Shown here: piece after piece, positions 9,086 through 23,363 of the stretch | Layout of the letters: the number at the start of each line of letters is the position of its first letter | Numbering within the stretch: position 1 is the stretch's first letter | Assembly: GCA_016712595.1 (NCBI GenBank) | Contig: JADJQT010000002.1 | Location: 620,001 to 684,000, forward strand | From: Rhodospirillales bacterium | Lineage (GTDB): Bacteria > Pseudomonadota > Alphaproteobacteria > Rhodospirillales > Defluviicoccaceae | Direction: 5' to 3' | DNA length: 64,000 bases | Position numbers and translations under genes: made by a program | Notes under the pieces: generated by a model | The model's database searches: none | What the model was told of the DNA's origin: nothing | Seen by the model: the letters and a program-made list of their open reading frames with translations, nothing else

Positions 9086-10417
9086 ATGCCCGAAACTTAT
9101 GACCTCGTGCTTCACGGTGGCACGGTGCAAATGCCTGGCGGCGGCGTCGAGACCGACATCGCGGTTAGGGGCGGGCGAATTGCTGCCTTCGGCCGCTTTT
9201 CCGCCGGCGATGCCGGGTGGTCACTCGACTGCCGCGGGCTGCATGTGCTGCCCGGGGTGATCGATACCCAGGTGCACTTCCGCGAGCCGGGCCTCGAGCA
9301 CAAGGAGGATCTCGCCACCGGAACGGCCGCTGCCGCCCTCGGCGGGGTGACCGCGGTGTTCGAGATGCCGAATACCCGGCCGCCCACCACCGGTGCGGGT
9401 GATTTCGCCGAGAAATGCCGGCGTGCGCGCGGCCGCGTTTGGGTCGACGTCGCCTTTTTCATCGGCGCCACCGCGGACAACGTCGACGACCTTGCGGTTC
9501 TCGAAACCCTGCCGGGTTGCGCCGGCGTCAAGGTGTTCATGGGAAGTTCCACCGGAGACCTCCTGGTCGCCGACGATCAGACCCTCGCCGATGTGCTCGC
9601 CCACGGCAGCCGCCGGGTTGCCGTGCATGCCGAGGACGAAGCGCGGCTGAAAGAGCGCTGGGCGCTGGTTCAAGACGGCGCGGATCCCGCCCGTCATCCA
9701 CAATGGCGCGATGTCGAGACGGCGCAGACGGCGACTCGCCGACTGCTGGCCCTGCTTGGCGAGACGCGGCGACGGGTCCATGTCCTGCACGTCACCACCG
9801 CCGAGGAGATGGAGCTGCTGGCGCAAGCCCGCGATCTGGTGACCGTAGAGGTCACGCCGCAACACCTGAGCCTGGCGGCGCCCGCATGCTACGAACAGCT
9901 TGGCACCCGCGCGCAAATGAACCCACCGATTCGCGGTGTTCGCCATCAAGAGGCGCTGTGGCGCGCGGTGGCCGACGGCATCGTCGATTGCATTGGCTCG
10001 GATCACGCCCCGCACACCCTCGACGAGAAGGCCAAGCCCTATCCGCAGAGTCCGTCCGGGATGCCGGGTGTCCAGACACTGGTCCCGGTGATGCTGGATC
10101 ACGTCGCTGCCGGGCGCCTGAGCCTTGAGCGCTTCGTCGACTTAACGAGTGCCGGTCCGGCGCGCATCTACGGGATCGCCGGCCGTGGGCGGATCGCCCG
10201 TGGTTACCGCGCGGACTTCACCGTCGTCGACCTCGCGGCGCAGCGGACGATTTCGGATCGGGAGATGGCCAGCCGATGCGGCTGGACACCGTTCGATAAC
10301 CAGAAGGTCCGTGGGTGGCCGATGGCGACGGTGGTGGCGGGCCGCATCGTCATGCGGGAGGGAACACTGATCGGCAAGCCGGCTGGCCGGTTGGTTGACT
10401 TCCTCGACTGCCTCTAG
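9086..10417 (+). CDS. pyrC: Dihydroorotase-family amidohydrolase
   Basis: Metal-dependent amidohydrolase of 443 residues, most like the AllB/DHOase-type dihydroorotases. These close N-carbamoyl-aspartate to dihydroorotate in pyrimidine synthesis. Landmarks are PGVIDTQVHFREPG near 56-69, EMPNT near 93-97, a probable carbamylated Lys149 in VKVFMGSS, His181 in HAED, a later HVLHVT segment, and GSDHAPH near the end of the barrel. The first His of the usual HxH metal motif is Gln62 here, a point worth checking. GAGGTGA precedes the ATG. No other pyr gene is adjacent, so allantoinase or another cyclic amidase activity is not excluded. Confidence 0.85.
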   Translation: MPETYDLVLHGGTVQMPGGGVETDIAVRGGRIAAFGRFSAGDAGWSLDCRGLHVLPGVIDTQVHFREPGLEHKEDLATGTAAAALGGVTAVFEMPNTRPPTTGAGDFAEKCRRARGRVWVDVAFFIGATADNVDDLAVLETLPGCAGVKVFMGSSTGDLLVADDQTLADVLAHGSRRVAVHAEDEARLKERWALVQDGADPARHPQWRDVETAQTATRRLLALLGETRRRVHVLHVTTAEEMELLAQARDLVTVEVTPQHLSLAAPACYEQLGTRAQMNPPIRGVRHQEALWRAVADGIVDCIGSDHAPHTLDEKAKPYPQSPSGMPGVQTLVPVMLDHVAAGRLSLERFVDLTSAGPARIYGIAGRGRIARGYRADFTVVDLAAQRTISDREMASRCGWTPFDNQKVRGWPMATVVAGRIVMREGTLIGKPAGRLVDFLDCL

Positions 10418-10482
10418 CGGGGCGCCAGCAGCGGAGCCTCGAGCGGTAAACGCGCCGGCGGTAAAGACTGGCCGCCGCGATC

Positions 10483-13400
10483 CTAAAGCGTGACCTCGAC
10501 GCGCGGCGGCTTGGTATCCTTCGGATCATAGGCGGTTCGGCATTCGCTGACCTGCCGGGCGTTCGCGCCGGCGTCGATCAGCGCCCGGCGGAAATTGGCA
10601 GTGCGTTCGCCGGCCAGGGACCATAGCCATCCGGCGAGCTCCTCGGCCTTTTTGTCGCGGCCCGGCCCGCTCGCCGGTGCCCCGGCTTCAACGAGCGCGG
10701 CATCGAGGTCCTGGATGGTCGACCGGCCGCAGACCTTGAGCGAAAGCTTGTCGCGCTCGGTAAGGACGCGGACCAATCCCGCCGCCATGTCCTTGGCGGT
10801 CCCGTTCAGCGCGGAACTGTTCGGCTCGAACGGCACGGGCTCGAAGGTCATGCCTCCGCCGCCCGCGACGCTGGCAATGAGCGCCACCGGCGCGAAGGCG
10901 AGCTGGAAGGGGGCGAGGACGGCCGCCTGCAGCGCGCCGCCGACCGCCTGGCTGATCGCGTCGGAAAGATCGAAGCTGGGACTGTTCAGTTCCCCCGAGA
11001 CCGGCAGCTTGAGCTTGATCCGGCCCTGGCTGTCCTGGAGCAGGCCGACCACCGTTTCGATCGGCACACCGACCGAGGCCGACAGCCGGGCGGCATCCTC
11101 CGGCGACAGGGCGCTGAAGTTCAGGTCGCGCAGACCGACATCGATGTTGCCGTTAAGCTTGCCCTGTGTCGCCGTGGCGCTGACGTCGAGGTTAAGCCGG
11201 CCGCTTTCGACGTTGACGCCGATCGCCTGCGCAGCGTAGGGCGAGAGCGGCGGCAATTCGAGCCGCTGCAGGCGGCCGTTCAGATCAAAGGATGGCGCCT
11301 TGCCGAACGGCGCCGCCCAGCCGGCGAGCGCGAGGTCGGTAAACTCGTTGATGGTTGCTTCCAGTCTCAACGTCGCCTGCTGGCTGGGATCGCCGGAATC
11401 GACGTTCAAAACCTGCAGCGCCTTGACGCCGACGGTGAAGTTGGCGTTGGGGACGATCGAATCGTCGCGCAGGCGAATTTCCGCGGGATTGGCGATGCCG
11501 AGGCTGCCGAGGCGGAACCGCCATCCTTGCTCGGAGGCCTGGGTGACGGTTTCGGCCGCTTCCTTTGGCCGGCTGTCGTCTGCCGCCGTGCCGGTCAGGT
11601 AGGCGCGGCTGGCGAAGACATCAAGGCTGTCGAGAACGATGCGGCCGATATCGATCCGCTTGCGGCTGTTCACTTGCACATCGCCCACGCTCAGCGTGCG
11701 CATCTTCAAGGTCGCGAGCTTGCCGGCCTCGACGATCGTCGAGATGCCTTCCGCCTGCAGATCGGCGCGGGCATCCCACGTCTGTCCGCGCGGGTCTTGC
11801 GACACATTGACGGCATCGAGACGCGTGCGCAGGGCGTCAAGACCGATATCGGCGGATGGCTTGTCCTTGACATGCGGCAGCCGCGCGGCGAATCGCGCGA
11901 GTTGCGACGAGCCTTGCGCCTTGAGCGAAACGGCGTCGCCTTTCACCGCAGCACCGAGGTCGGACAAGGCGATCTCACCGTTTTCGAGGGAAACCTCGAT
12001 TGCCGGTTCCCCCGCAGCCGCCGGGACGCTGGCCTGAGCCTTGGATAGACTGGCGGTGGCGTTGGTTGTGAAGAGCGTCGATTCCGGCTGCTGGGTCAGG
12101 TCGAACGGCGATGCCGAGATGGCGATTTTCGCCGCTGCGGCGCGTCCTCCCGGCACCGCCGAGGGCGTGGCCGGCGCGGCGCCGGCGCGGCGCGACCGCG
12201 CTGTCGGCTGCGGGCTCGGCGACGGCGCGCTGCCCCAGGTGCTGGCCACATCGGTGATCGCAACGTTCAGCTTCCCGCCGCCCTTGGTGCCGGTCTCGCT
12301 GCTGGCGAGGTGCAGTTCGTCGAGCTTGGCTTCGGCGCCGCCGACGGCGAATTCAACCGCGGGGGCATCACCGGCGGCCGGCAGCGCACCCGACAATGAC
12401 GTCAAGCGAGCTTCGGCGTTGCCCGCAATCGCCGCCCGCCCGGCGTTGGCCTCCACGGACAGCGGCGATGCGGTCACATCGAGCGCATCGGCGCCAATCC
12501 GTTGTTCACCGCCGCCCGGCTGAGGCAGGCTCACGGTGATCTGCTTGGCGGCGATGTCGGGCGCGACATTCATCTTGAGCCGCTCGCCATCAAGGGTCAG
12601 CGAAAGCTCGCCGAGGGATGCCTTCAACGCGGCGAGCGATGCCGCGATCGGGGCCGCCGCGCCTTCCTGCGCTGTTCGCAGCGAAGCATTGGCGAGCGTC
12701 GCCGTCGCCTTTGCCGAAGCGGTGGTGCGCTGGGGTGCCGTCGCATCGATGGCTGCGATATCGGCGCTGAGCGCGGTCACATCAAGGACGATGGAATCGG
12801 CGCTTGCCTCGACCGGGGAGGCCAGTGCGAGTTTGGCAAGGTCGATCTTGAGGCGTTCGCCATCCCCATCCGCTCCGGCATCGAGACGCACCGTCATCGC
12901 GCCTTCGGCGGTGGAGGCGAATTTCAGCGATGATGCCTTTACCGCGATTTTCTCGGCGTTGCCGCGTATCGGCTCGCTGACTGCCGGCCGTTCGATGAAA
13001 AAGTCGGGGCGGGCGGACGCATCGATCGCACCGTCGCTGGTGCGGCGGAAGGCGACATCGGCGAGGCCCAGCTCTGCCGATGCCAGCGCCAGCGACGCGC
13101 CGCCGACGGCATGCCCCGACGCCTCGTTGAGCTTCGCCTGCACGGTACCGTCGGCGCTGAGGTCGCTGTTTTCGCCGACGACGAAGGAGCCGTCGACGGT
13201 AACGCTGCCTTGGTCGACCTTGAGCGCGCCGCTATCGGTCTTGGAAACATCGACATTGGCGAGCACGACGTTGGTGCTGGTGTGGCCTTCGATTCGGCTA
13301 TCGGGGAATAAGGCGAGTTCGCTTTTGGCATAAAGAGTGACGGTGCCGGCGCTGGTCGCAAGACCGAGCGGGCCGGTGAATCGCTCGATCCGCTGCAGTT

Positions 13401-14190
13401 CGATGCCGTCGACGGTGATATCGGAGGTGGTGGTGATTTTTTCGGCGAACGGTCGGGCCTCGCCGGTCGCCGAGACGGTGATGCCGTTGACGTCGGCGAC
13501 GAGCGAGAACGATCCCGGCTTGTTCGGCTCCCACGAACGGAATCCGCGCAGGTCGAGTTCTTGAACCGTAAGCGCGGCGGTACCGCCATCCTTGTTGGTG
13601 AAGGTAACGAGAACGTTGCGTGCCTGCAGATTGTCGACCCCGGTACCCCATCCCGACGCCGCCGCCGGGGCGGCTTCGTTTTCGGCCTTCGGTGCCGGTT
13701 CGCCCGCCTCTTCGGCGAGGAACTGTCGCAACGAGATGCCGTTGATAATGAGCTCTCCGTCCCCGGTCTGGTGGATGGCGACGACAAGGTCAGAGAGCAC
13801 CACCGATTCCAGCAGTGCCTGGCGCTCGATGAGATTGCGCAGGCTGAGCGTCAGGCCGAGGCGCCCGACGGAGCCGGGATCGGCTTCGCCGGCATGAAAG
13901 CGCACGGGACCGATCGAGATCTCGCCGCGCGGAATGTCGATGTCGATCGTCTTGACCCCCTCGACGTCGATCTGCATGCCGGCGAGGTAATGATTGGCGA
14001 CGTAACGAGCGACGTAGCGGGGAGCAACGAGAACGAGGAGGGCGATCAGCGCCAGAAACCCGAGGACGATCGCGGCGATCGTCGCGATCCGGCGTCCGCG
14101 CCGTCGTCCGGGGCCTTGGCCTCCGTTGTTGCCTGCGGCGGACGATCCGGCTGTGAGGGAAACCTCCGAAGGATTTGATGCGGCCGTCAT
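10483..14190 (-). CDS. Large DUF748/AsmA-like envelope protein
   Basis: A 1235-residue protein with a cytoplasmic Arg-rich N-terminus, one membrane anchor near residues 36-56, and a very long periplasmic part. That part is made of repeating beta-strand-like segments with many Ala, Ser, Asp and Gly residues, as in DUF748/AsmA-related proteins. The C-terminal 130 residues resemble an OmpA-like fold (FEPNSSALNGTAKDMAAGL, then a KVCGRS segment). Relatives in this superfamily work in outer-membrane lipid or protein handling, by inference as bridges across the periplasm. Its start overlaps the stop of the upstream YihY gene as ATGA, so the two are co-translated and probably work together. Confidence 0.75.
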   Translation of the reverse strand: MTAASNPSEVSLTAGSSAAGNNGGQGPGRRRGRRIATIAAIVLGFLALIALLVLVAPRYVARYVANHYLAGMQIDVEGVKTIDIDIPRGEISIGPVRFHAGEADPGSVGRLGLTLSLRNLIERQALLESVVLSDLVVAIHQTGDGELIINGISLRQFLAEEAGEPAPKAENEAAPAAASGWGTGVDNLQARNVLVTFTNKDGGTAALTVQELDLRGFRSWEPNKPGSFSLVADVNGITVSATGEARPFAEKITTTSDITVDGIELQRIERFTGPLGLATSAGTVTLYAKSELALFPDSRIEGHTSTNVVLANVDVSKTDSGALKVDQGSVTVDGSFVVGENSDLSADGTVQAKLNEASGHAVGGASLALASAELGLADVAFRRTSDGAIDASARPDFFIERPAVSEPIRGNAEKIAVKASSLKFASTAEGAMTVRLDAGADGDGERLKIDLAKLALASPVEASADSIVLDVTALSADIAAIDATAPQRTTASAKATATLANASLRTAQEGAAAPIAASLAALKASLGELSLTLDGERLKMNVAPDIAAKQITVSLPQPGGGEQRIGADALDVTASPLSVEANAGRAAIAGNAEARLTSLSGALPAAGDAPAVEFAVGGAEAKLDELHLASSETGTKGGGKLNVAITDVASTWGSAPSPSPQPTARSRRAGAAPATPSAVPGGRAAAAKIAISASPFDLTQQPESTLFTTNATASLSKAQASVPAAAGEPAIEVSLENGEIALSDLGAAVKGDAVSLKAQGSSQLARFAARLPHVKDKPSADIGLDALRTRLDAVNVSQDPRGQTWDARADLQAEGISTIVEAGKLATLKMRTLSVGDVQVNSRKRIDIGRIVLDSLDVFASRAYLTGTAADDSRPKEAAETVTQASEQGWRFRLGSLGIANPAEIRLRDDSIVPNANFTVGVKALQVLNVDSGDPSQQATLRLEATINEFTDLALAGWAAPFGKAPSFDLNGRLQRLELPPLSPYAAQAIGVNVESGRLNLDVSATATQGKLNGNIDVGLRDLNFSALSPEDAARLSASVGVPIETVVGLLQDSQGRIKLKLPVSGELNSPSFDLSDAISQAVGGALQAAVLAPFQLAFAPVALIASVAGGGGMTFEPVPFEPNSSALNGTAKDMAAGLVRVLTERDKLSLKVCGRSTIQDLDAALVEAGAPASGPGRDKKAEELAGWLWSLAGERTANFRRALIDAGANARQVSECRTAYDPKDTKPPRVEVTL

Positions 14191-15599
14191 GGGTTCTCGG
14201 CCGCAGCGCCGATGGAAGCGGGAGTTGCGCGCGCGGCGATGGAGCGTCGCCGTATCTGCGCGTCGGCATCTTTGTCGGTCTGGTCAAGCGCGAGGTCACG
14301 CACCGTCGTGCTGTCGAGTGCATCGGCGAGCGCGTGCTCGATCCGCGCCTCGATGTCGTCGACGGCGGCGCCGCCCGGCGGCGATGAAACGTGCGCCGGT
14401 TTGGGATAATTGCGCACGACGTCCACCACCTCCTTGACCGGCAGGGCGTCGAACGGGCGTGTCGACAGCCAGCGTGGGGGATCGTCGGCGGAGGTCGTGA
14501 GCAGGCCGCCGCTGCGTAGCGTCTCGAGAATCTGAGAGACGGCCTGCGGCGATGCCTTGATGCGATCGGCAATGGCATCCGGGGTCATCGCCGGCTGGCG
14601 CTTGTATTGCGCGGCCGCGATCGCTCCGACTGCCGCCAGCGCCACGCGTTCGCGACCGAGATTGTTGATCAGGGGATCGTCGGCGCCGCCGAGCAAAGAT
14701 TCCGGGTGGGCATGGTAGTAGGAAACGTCGACGCCGATCAGCACCACCAGCCAACTGACGTTCAGCCACAAAAAGAACAGGATCAGCGACGCGAGCGCCG
14801 AATAGATCGCTTCGTAGCTCGATGTGCCCTTGGCGAATTCGGCAAAGGCGATACCGGCGATCGTCCACAGCACGGTGCCGACGACGCCGCCCACGAAGGC
14901 AGATGAGAGCGGGACGCGCGTATTGGGCAGAAACTTATAGATAAAGGTAAACGCGCACAGCAAAAGCAGGAACGGCACCAGACGGCCCAAGGTATCGATC
15001 AGCAGGCCGAGCGGCGGAATGGCCGAGAGCTGCTGTACCGTGGGACTCGCGATCAAAGAGCCGACGATGCCGAGGGCTGAAAACAGCAGCACCGGTCCGA
15101 TCAGAAGGACGCTGAGATAATCGGTGAATTTCCGCGTCATGGGGCGGGCCTGACCGACATGCCAGATGTCGTTGCAGGCGGTCTCGATCTTCTGGACGAC
15201 GGATATCGCGGTATAGAACAGGGCGGCGACGCCGACGACGCCCAGCACGCCCACGTCCATCTTGTCGACGAACTCCATGATCTGGTCGGTGACCCTGCTC
15301 GCCTGGCCGCCGAGCGGAGAGAGAGCCTGGAGCAACAGCGGCTCGAAGCGGTAATGAATCCCGAACCCTTTGAGGACGGAAAATCCGAGAGCGAGGATCG
15401 GCACTAGGGATAACGTCGACGTGTAGACGAGGCTCGCGGCGTGCAGCCCCAACCGCCCGGTGGTGTTGTCGCGGGCGACGGCATAGGCGATCCGCAGGGC
15501 CTGAATGCCCGTCCGTCTCCAGCCCGCAACCGAATTCGCTTTTGGGCCCCACAGTCGTCGGACCGCGAAGGGGGCAAACATTTGGGGGGGTGGCATCAT
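14187..15599 (-). CDS. YihY/BrkB-family membrane protein with C-terminal winged-helix domain
   Basis: A 470-residue inner-membrane protein. Residues about 45-310 contain six hydrophobic helices with the YihY core, for example AASLVYTSTLSLVPILALGF and NVSWLVVLIGVDVSYY. Residues about 335-410 look like a winged-helix fold (MTPDAIADRIKASPQAVSQI then GGLLTT and a W-containing wing), an arrangement seen in some YihY proteins. The family was once called ribonuclease BN, but that activity belongs to another gene; its real role is unclear. It is the first gene of a two-gene unit with the DUF748 protein. Confidence 0.85.
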   Translation of the reverse strand: MMPPPQMFAPFAVRRLWGPKANSVAGWRRTGIQALRIAYAVARDNTTGRLGLHAASLVYTSTLSLVPILALGFSVLKGFGIHYRFEPLLLQALSPLGGQASRVTDQIMEFVDKMDVGVLGVVGVAALFYTAISVVQKIETACNDIWHVGQARPMTRKFTDYLSVLLIGPVLLFSALGIVGSLIASPTVQQLSAIPPLGLLIDTLGRLVPFLLLLCAFTFIYKFLPNTRVPLSSAFVGGVVGTVLWTIAGIAFAEFAKGTSSYEAIYSALASLILFFLWLNVSWLVVLIGVDVSYYHAHPESLLGGADDPLINNLGRERVALAAVGAIAAAQYKRQPAMTPDAIADRIKASPQAVSQILETLRSGGLLTTSADDPPRWLSTRPFDALPVKEVVDVVRNYPKPAHVSSPPGGAAVDDIEARIEHALADALDSTTVRDLALDQTDKDADAQIRRRSIAARATPASIGAAAENP

Positions 15600-15683
15600 G
15601 TCGAATGGTCCTTCGGCCGGATGCGATTATCTCCGATCTAAAAACGATCACAATGCCTGAACGATCCATTCGTTTTCTGGACG

Positions 15684-15709
15684 GGGTCGCGCGCTGCTGC
15701 TCGCGACCC
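15684..15709. repeat. GC-rich stem-loop between uppP and the yihY-type gene
   Basis: GGGTCGCG at 15684-15691 pairs perfectly with CGCGACCC at 15702-15709 around a ten-base loop. It lies just after the uppP stop, so it could stabilise or end that transcript. No T-tract follows on the minus strand. Confidence 0.4.
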
Positions 15710-15796
15710 GCCTTGCGATCCATTCTGCCGCCTCCCGGCCGTCGCGATGGCGGCCGACGGCCCCACCGCGAACGGTCGCGACACGTGCCGCCGTCG

Positions 15797-16600
15797 TTAC
15801 CGCATCGAAAGGATGGCAAGCATGCCGGCACCCAGCACAATTCGATAAAAGGCGAACGGCGCAAACCCATTGCGGGAGACGAACGAGATCAGGGTGCGGA
15901 CGACGATCAGCGCCGCGATGAAGGCACAACCAAAGCCGAGGGCAATGATTGGAAAGTCGCCAAAGGTAAGAACCGACCAGTTTTTATAAATGTCGTAGAG
16001 CGTCGCCGCCAGCATCGTCGGAACGGCGAGGAAAAAGGAAAACTCGGTCGCCGTTGCCCGGCCGACCCCGAGCAGCAACGCGCCCATGATCGTCGCGCCG
16101 GAGCGGGAAACGCCGGGAATCATCGCCACACACTGACAAAAGCCGATCTTCAACGCCAGCATCGGTGTAATCGCATCAATTTGGCGAACGTCGGTTTTCG
16201 AGTGCCAGCGTTCGATGGCGAGGATGGCGAAGCCGCCGACAACCAGCATCGTCGCCACGACCCAAGGGTTGAACAACACACCCTTGATAAAGTCATGGGC
16301 AAACGCGCCGATGACCATCGCCGGCAAAAATCCCATGAACAGATTGAGGGTGAATCGTTGCGCTGTAGGATCGGAGAACAGTCCGCTCGCAACGTGGATG
16401 AACTTGGATCGATACAGCCAGCAGATGGCAAGAATGGCGCCGAACTGAATGGCGATTTCAAAGACGTGGCCCGCGGGTCCGCGGAATCCGAGAAGGTCGA
16501 CGAGCAGGATGAGATGCCCGGTCGAGGACACCGGGATGAATTCGGTCAAGCCTTCGACGATACCGAGCAATGCGGCGGTCGCATAAGAGATGAGGTCCAC
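15797..16600 (-). CDS. uppP: Undecaprenyl-diphosphate phosphatase
   Basis: Polytopic inner-membrane enzyme that recycles the C55 lipid carrier for peptidoglycan and other envelope polymers by removing a phosphate from undecaprenyl diphosphate. The GTG at 16600 is chosen because GGAG sits seven bases upstream and the product is then 267 residues, the family norm; the frame stays open upstream but without homology. Family motifs are EGLTEFIPVSSTGH near 16-29, with the two catalytic Glu residues, and PGVSRSG in the second half. About eight membrane segments are visible. It appears to be a single-gene unit. Confidence 0.95.
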   Translation of the reverse strand: MDLISYATAALLGIVEGLTEFIPVSSTGHLILLVDLLGFRGPAGHVFEIAIQFGAILAICWLYRSKFIHVASGLFSDPTAQRFTLNLFMGFLPAMVIGAFAHDFIKGVLFNPWVVATMLVVGGFAILAIERWHSKTDVRQIDAITPMLALKIGFCQCVAMIPGVSRSGATIMGALLLGVGRATATEFSFFLAVPTMLAATLYDIYKNWSVLTFGDFPIIALGFGCAFIAALIVVRTLISFVSRNGFAPFAFYRIVLGAGMLAILSMR

Positions 16601-16944
16601 CGAAAATCTCCAGGAAAGGATGCTTGAAACGCGCGCCAGGGCCGGCGGGCGCAAGGCGCTGTTCGTTTGACCCGGCGGCAATGAACCGACGAGAAGGGAT
16701 GACACGTCCACGCGCATCGGATAAAGAAACGATTGCCTCGGTACCTCGACCTTGTAATCTTGGTCGCAAGGTCCGATGTTGACCGAGCGCCAGGGTGGAG
16801 TAGCCCGCTGACCGGCACGCGTCAAGCGAACGCTGGTCGATCAAGGGCGGATGACGGCCGGAAAAATCGGCCGACGCGAACGATAATGACTCCGGGTTCT
16901 GCGACGGGCGACGAAATTGGAGGTGCGGGCGACCACGAGTTAGG
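16601..16944. other. Divergent uppP-gltB intergenic region
   Basis: A 344-base gap that must contain promoters for both genes. I see no convincing -35/-10 pair, riboswitch or terminator. Confidence 0.4.
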
Positions 16945-21603
<4,659 letters not shown>

Positions 21604-21605
21604 TC

Positions 21606-23057
21606 ATGGGAAAGCCCACGGGGTTCAAGGAAATCGCCCGGCGCGACCGCTCGTACGAGCCGATCGCCCAGCGCGTGCGTCACTGGCACGAGTTTGTCGT
21701 TCCGCTCGCTGAAACCGAGCTGGCGAAGCAGGGCGCCCGGTGCATGGACTGCGGCATCCCGTTCTGCCACTCGGGCTGTCCGGTCAACAACATCATTCCG
21801 GACTGGAACGATCTGGTGTTTCGCGGTTCGTACCGCGAGGCGCTGGATGTTCTGCATTCGACCAACAACTTCCCGGAATTCACCGGGCGGGTGTGCCCGG
21901 CGCCCTGCGAGGCGTCGTGTACACTGAACATCATCGACCAGCCGGTGACGATCAAATCGATCGAGTGTTCGATCATCGATAAGGGCTGGAGCGAGGGCTG
22001 GGTGCGGCCGGTGATCCCTCTGCACCGCACCGGCAAGCAGGTGGCCGTCGTCGGCTCGGGACCGGCCGGGCTCGCCTGTGCCCAGCAACTGGCCCGCGCC
22101 GGACATGCCGTGGTCGTTTTCGAAAAGCGCGACCGGATTGGCGGCCTGCTGCGTTACGGCATTCCCGACTTCAAGATGGAAAAGCACCTGATCGACCGGC
22201 GCATGGCGCAGATGCAAGCCGAAGGCGTTGAGTTCCGCCCCAACAGCCATGTCGGGGGCAATGTTTCGGCCAAGCGCCTGCTCGACGAGTATGATGCTGT
22301 CGTCCTCGCCGGCGGTGCCGAGGCGCCGCGCGATCTGACGGTTCCCGGCCGCGAACTCGACGGCATCCATTTCGCCATGGACTTTCTCGTCCAGCAGAAT
22401 GCCCGCGTCGCCGGGCGCAACGTTGCCGAGGAGCAGGCGATCCTCGCCACCGGCAAGCACGTCGTCGTCATCGGCGGCGGCGATACCGGCTCGGACTGCG
22501 TCGGCACGTCGATCCGCCAGAGCGCCAGATCGGTCACCCAGCTCGAGATCATGCCGCGTCCGCCGGAACGGGAGGACAAAAGCCTGACGTGGCCTTTGTG
22601 GCCACTGAAGCTGCGCACGTCGACCTCTCACGAGGAAGGCTGCGAGCGCGACTGGGCCGTGTCCACCCGGCGAGCGCTCGGTAACGGGCGGCTCGAGGCA
22701 CTGGAACTGGTGCGCGTCGATTGGGGTAAAGGCGAGAACGGAGCATGGCGGCTGCAAGAGCGGGACGACAGCGCGTTCACCATTCCGGCCGATCTGGTGC
22801 TTCTCGCCATGGGATTCGTCCATCCCGTGCATGACGCCCTGTTCACCGAACTCGGCACCCAGCTCGACGAGCGCGGCAATGTCAAGGCCGACACGGAAGC
22901 GGAGGTCGGCGCCTATCAGACCAATATCGCCAAGGTGTTCGCCGCCGGCGACATGCGCCGCGGCCAGTCGCTGGTGGTCTGGGCGATCCGCGAGGGACGT
23001 CAGTGCGCCCGCTCCGTCGACGAGTTTATCATGGGTCACTCGGAACTGCCGCGGTAA
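21606..23057 (+). CDS. gltD: Glutamate synthase small subunit
   Basis: Beta subunit of GOGAT, 483 residues from the ATG at 21606. It passes electrons from NADPH through FAD to the large subunit. Two N-terminal cysteine clusters (CMDCGIPFCHSGC and CPAPCEASC) bind the 4Fe-4S centres. They are followed by an FAD-binding GSGPAGL segment and an NADPH-binding GGGDTGSDC segment. MGKPTGF is the usual N-terminus; the GTG six bases earlier overlaps the gltB stop and is less likely. Transcribed with gltB. Confidence 0.97.
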   Translation: MGKPTGFKEIARRDRSYEPIAQRVRHWHEFVVPLAETELAKQGARCMDCGIPFCHSGCPVNNIIPDWNDLVFRGSYREALDVLHSTNNFPEFTGRVCPAPCEASCTLNIIDQPVTIKSIECSIIDKGWSEGWVRPVIPLHRTGKQVAVVGSGPAGLACAQQLARAGHAVVVFEKRDRIGGLLRYGIPDFKMEKHLIDRRMAQMQAEGVEFRPNSHVGGNVSAKRLLDEYDAVVLAGGAEAPRDLTVPGRELDGIHFAMDFLVQQNARVAGRNVAEEQAILATGKHVVVIGGGDTGSDCVGTSIRQSARSVTQLEIMPRPPEREDKSLTWPLWPLKLRTSTSHEEGCERDWAVSTRRALGNGRLEALELVRVDWGKGENGAWRLQERDDSAFTIPADLVLLAMGFVHPVHDALFTELGTQLDERGNVKADTEAEVGAYQTNIAKVFAAGDMRRGQSLVVWAIREGRQCARSVDEFIMGHSELPR

Positions 23058-23117
23058 TCCGGGTGGTTCCACCGGACGTACGTCACAAGGAAATCGGATG
23101 CTAAAGTCGAGGTTGCC

Positions 23118-23363
23118 GTGATCGTGTTCAATCTCAAATGCACCGAGGGGCATGCCTTCGAGGAGTGGTTCGCCTCGTCGGCGGACTACGAAGAAAAGGC
23201 GGCGGCACATAGTTTGGCCTGCCCCGAGTGCGGTGATACCCACGTCGAAAAAGGCCTGTCGGCGCCACGGATTAATGGCGGGGCGGCGACGCCGGCGCCC
23301 GCCGTCGGTCCGTGCGGCATGCCGTGTGGCAGCACCGGTGGCCTGTGCGGAATGGCGCGCTGA
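23118..23363 (+). CDS. DUF1178-family protein, short form
   Basis: An 81-residue protein with two cysteine features typical of DUF1178: an N-terminal LKCTEGHAFEEWF segment and a CPECGDTHVEKGLSAP segment that looks like a zinc ribbon. Family members are usually about 140-160 residues, so the C-terminal half is replaced here by a short Gly, Cys and Pro-rich tail. The start is a GTG. It overlaps the start of the DUF423 frame downstream. The function of the family is unknown. Confidence 0.7.
   Translation: MIVFNLKCTEGHAFEEWFASSADYEEKAAAHSLACPECGDTHVEKGLSAPRINGGAATPAPAVGPCGMPCGSTGGLCGMAR

Noticed and set aside
8673..9086. Minus-strand frame with a CGREDSNFHGLSPTAPSTL-like segment
   Set aside because: This is the antisense translation of tRNA-Leu, a well-known false protein; the tRNA explains the sequence.
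16601..16825. 75-residue upstream extension of uppP
   Set aside because: The GTG at 16600 has a good ribosome site and gives the normal protein length; the extension has no similarity to the family.
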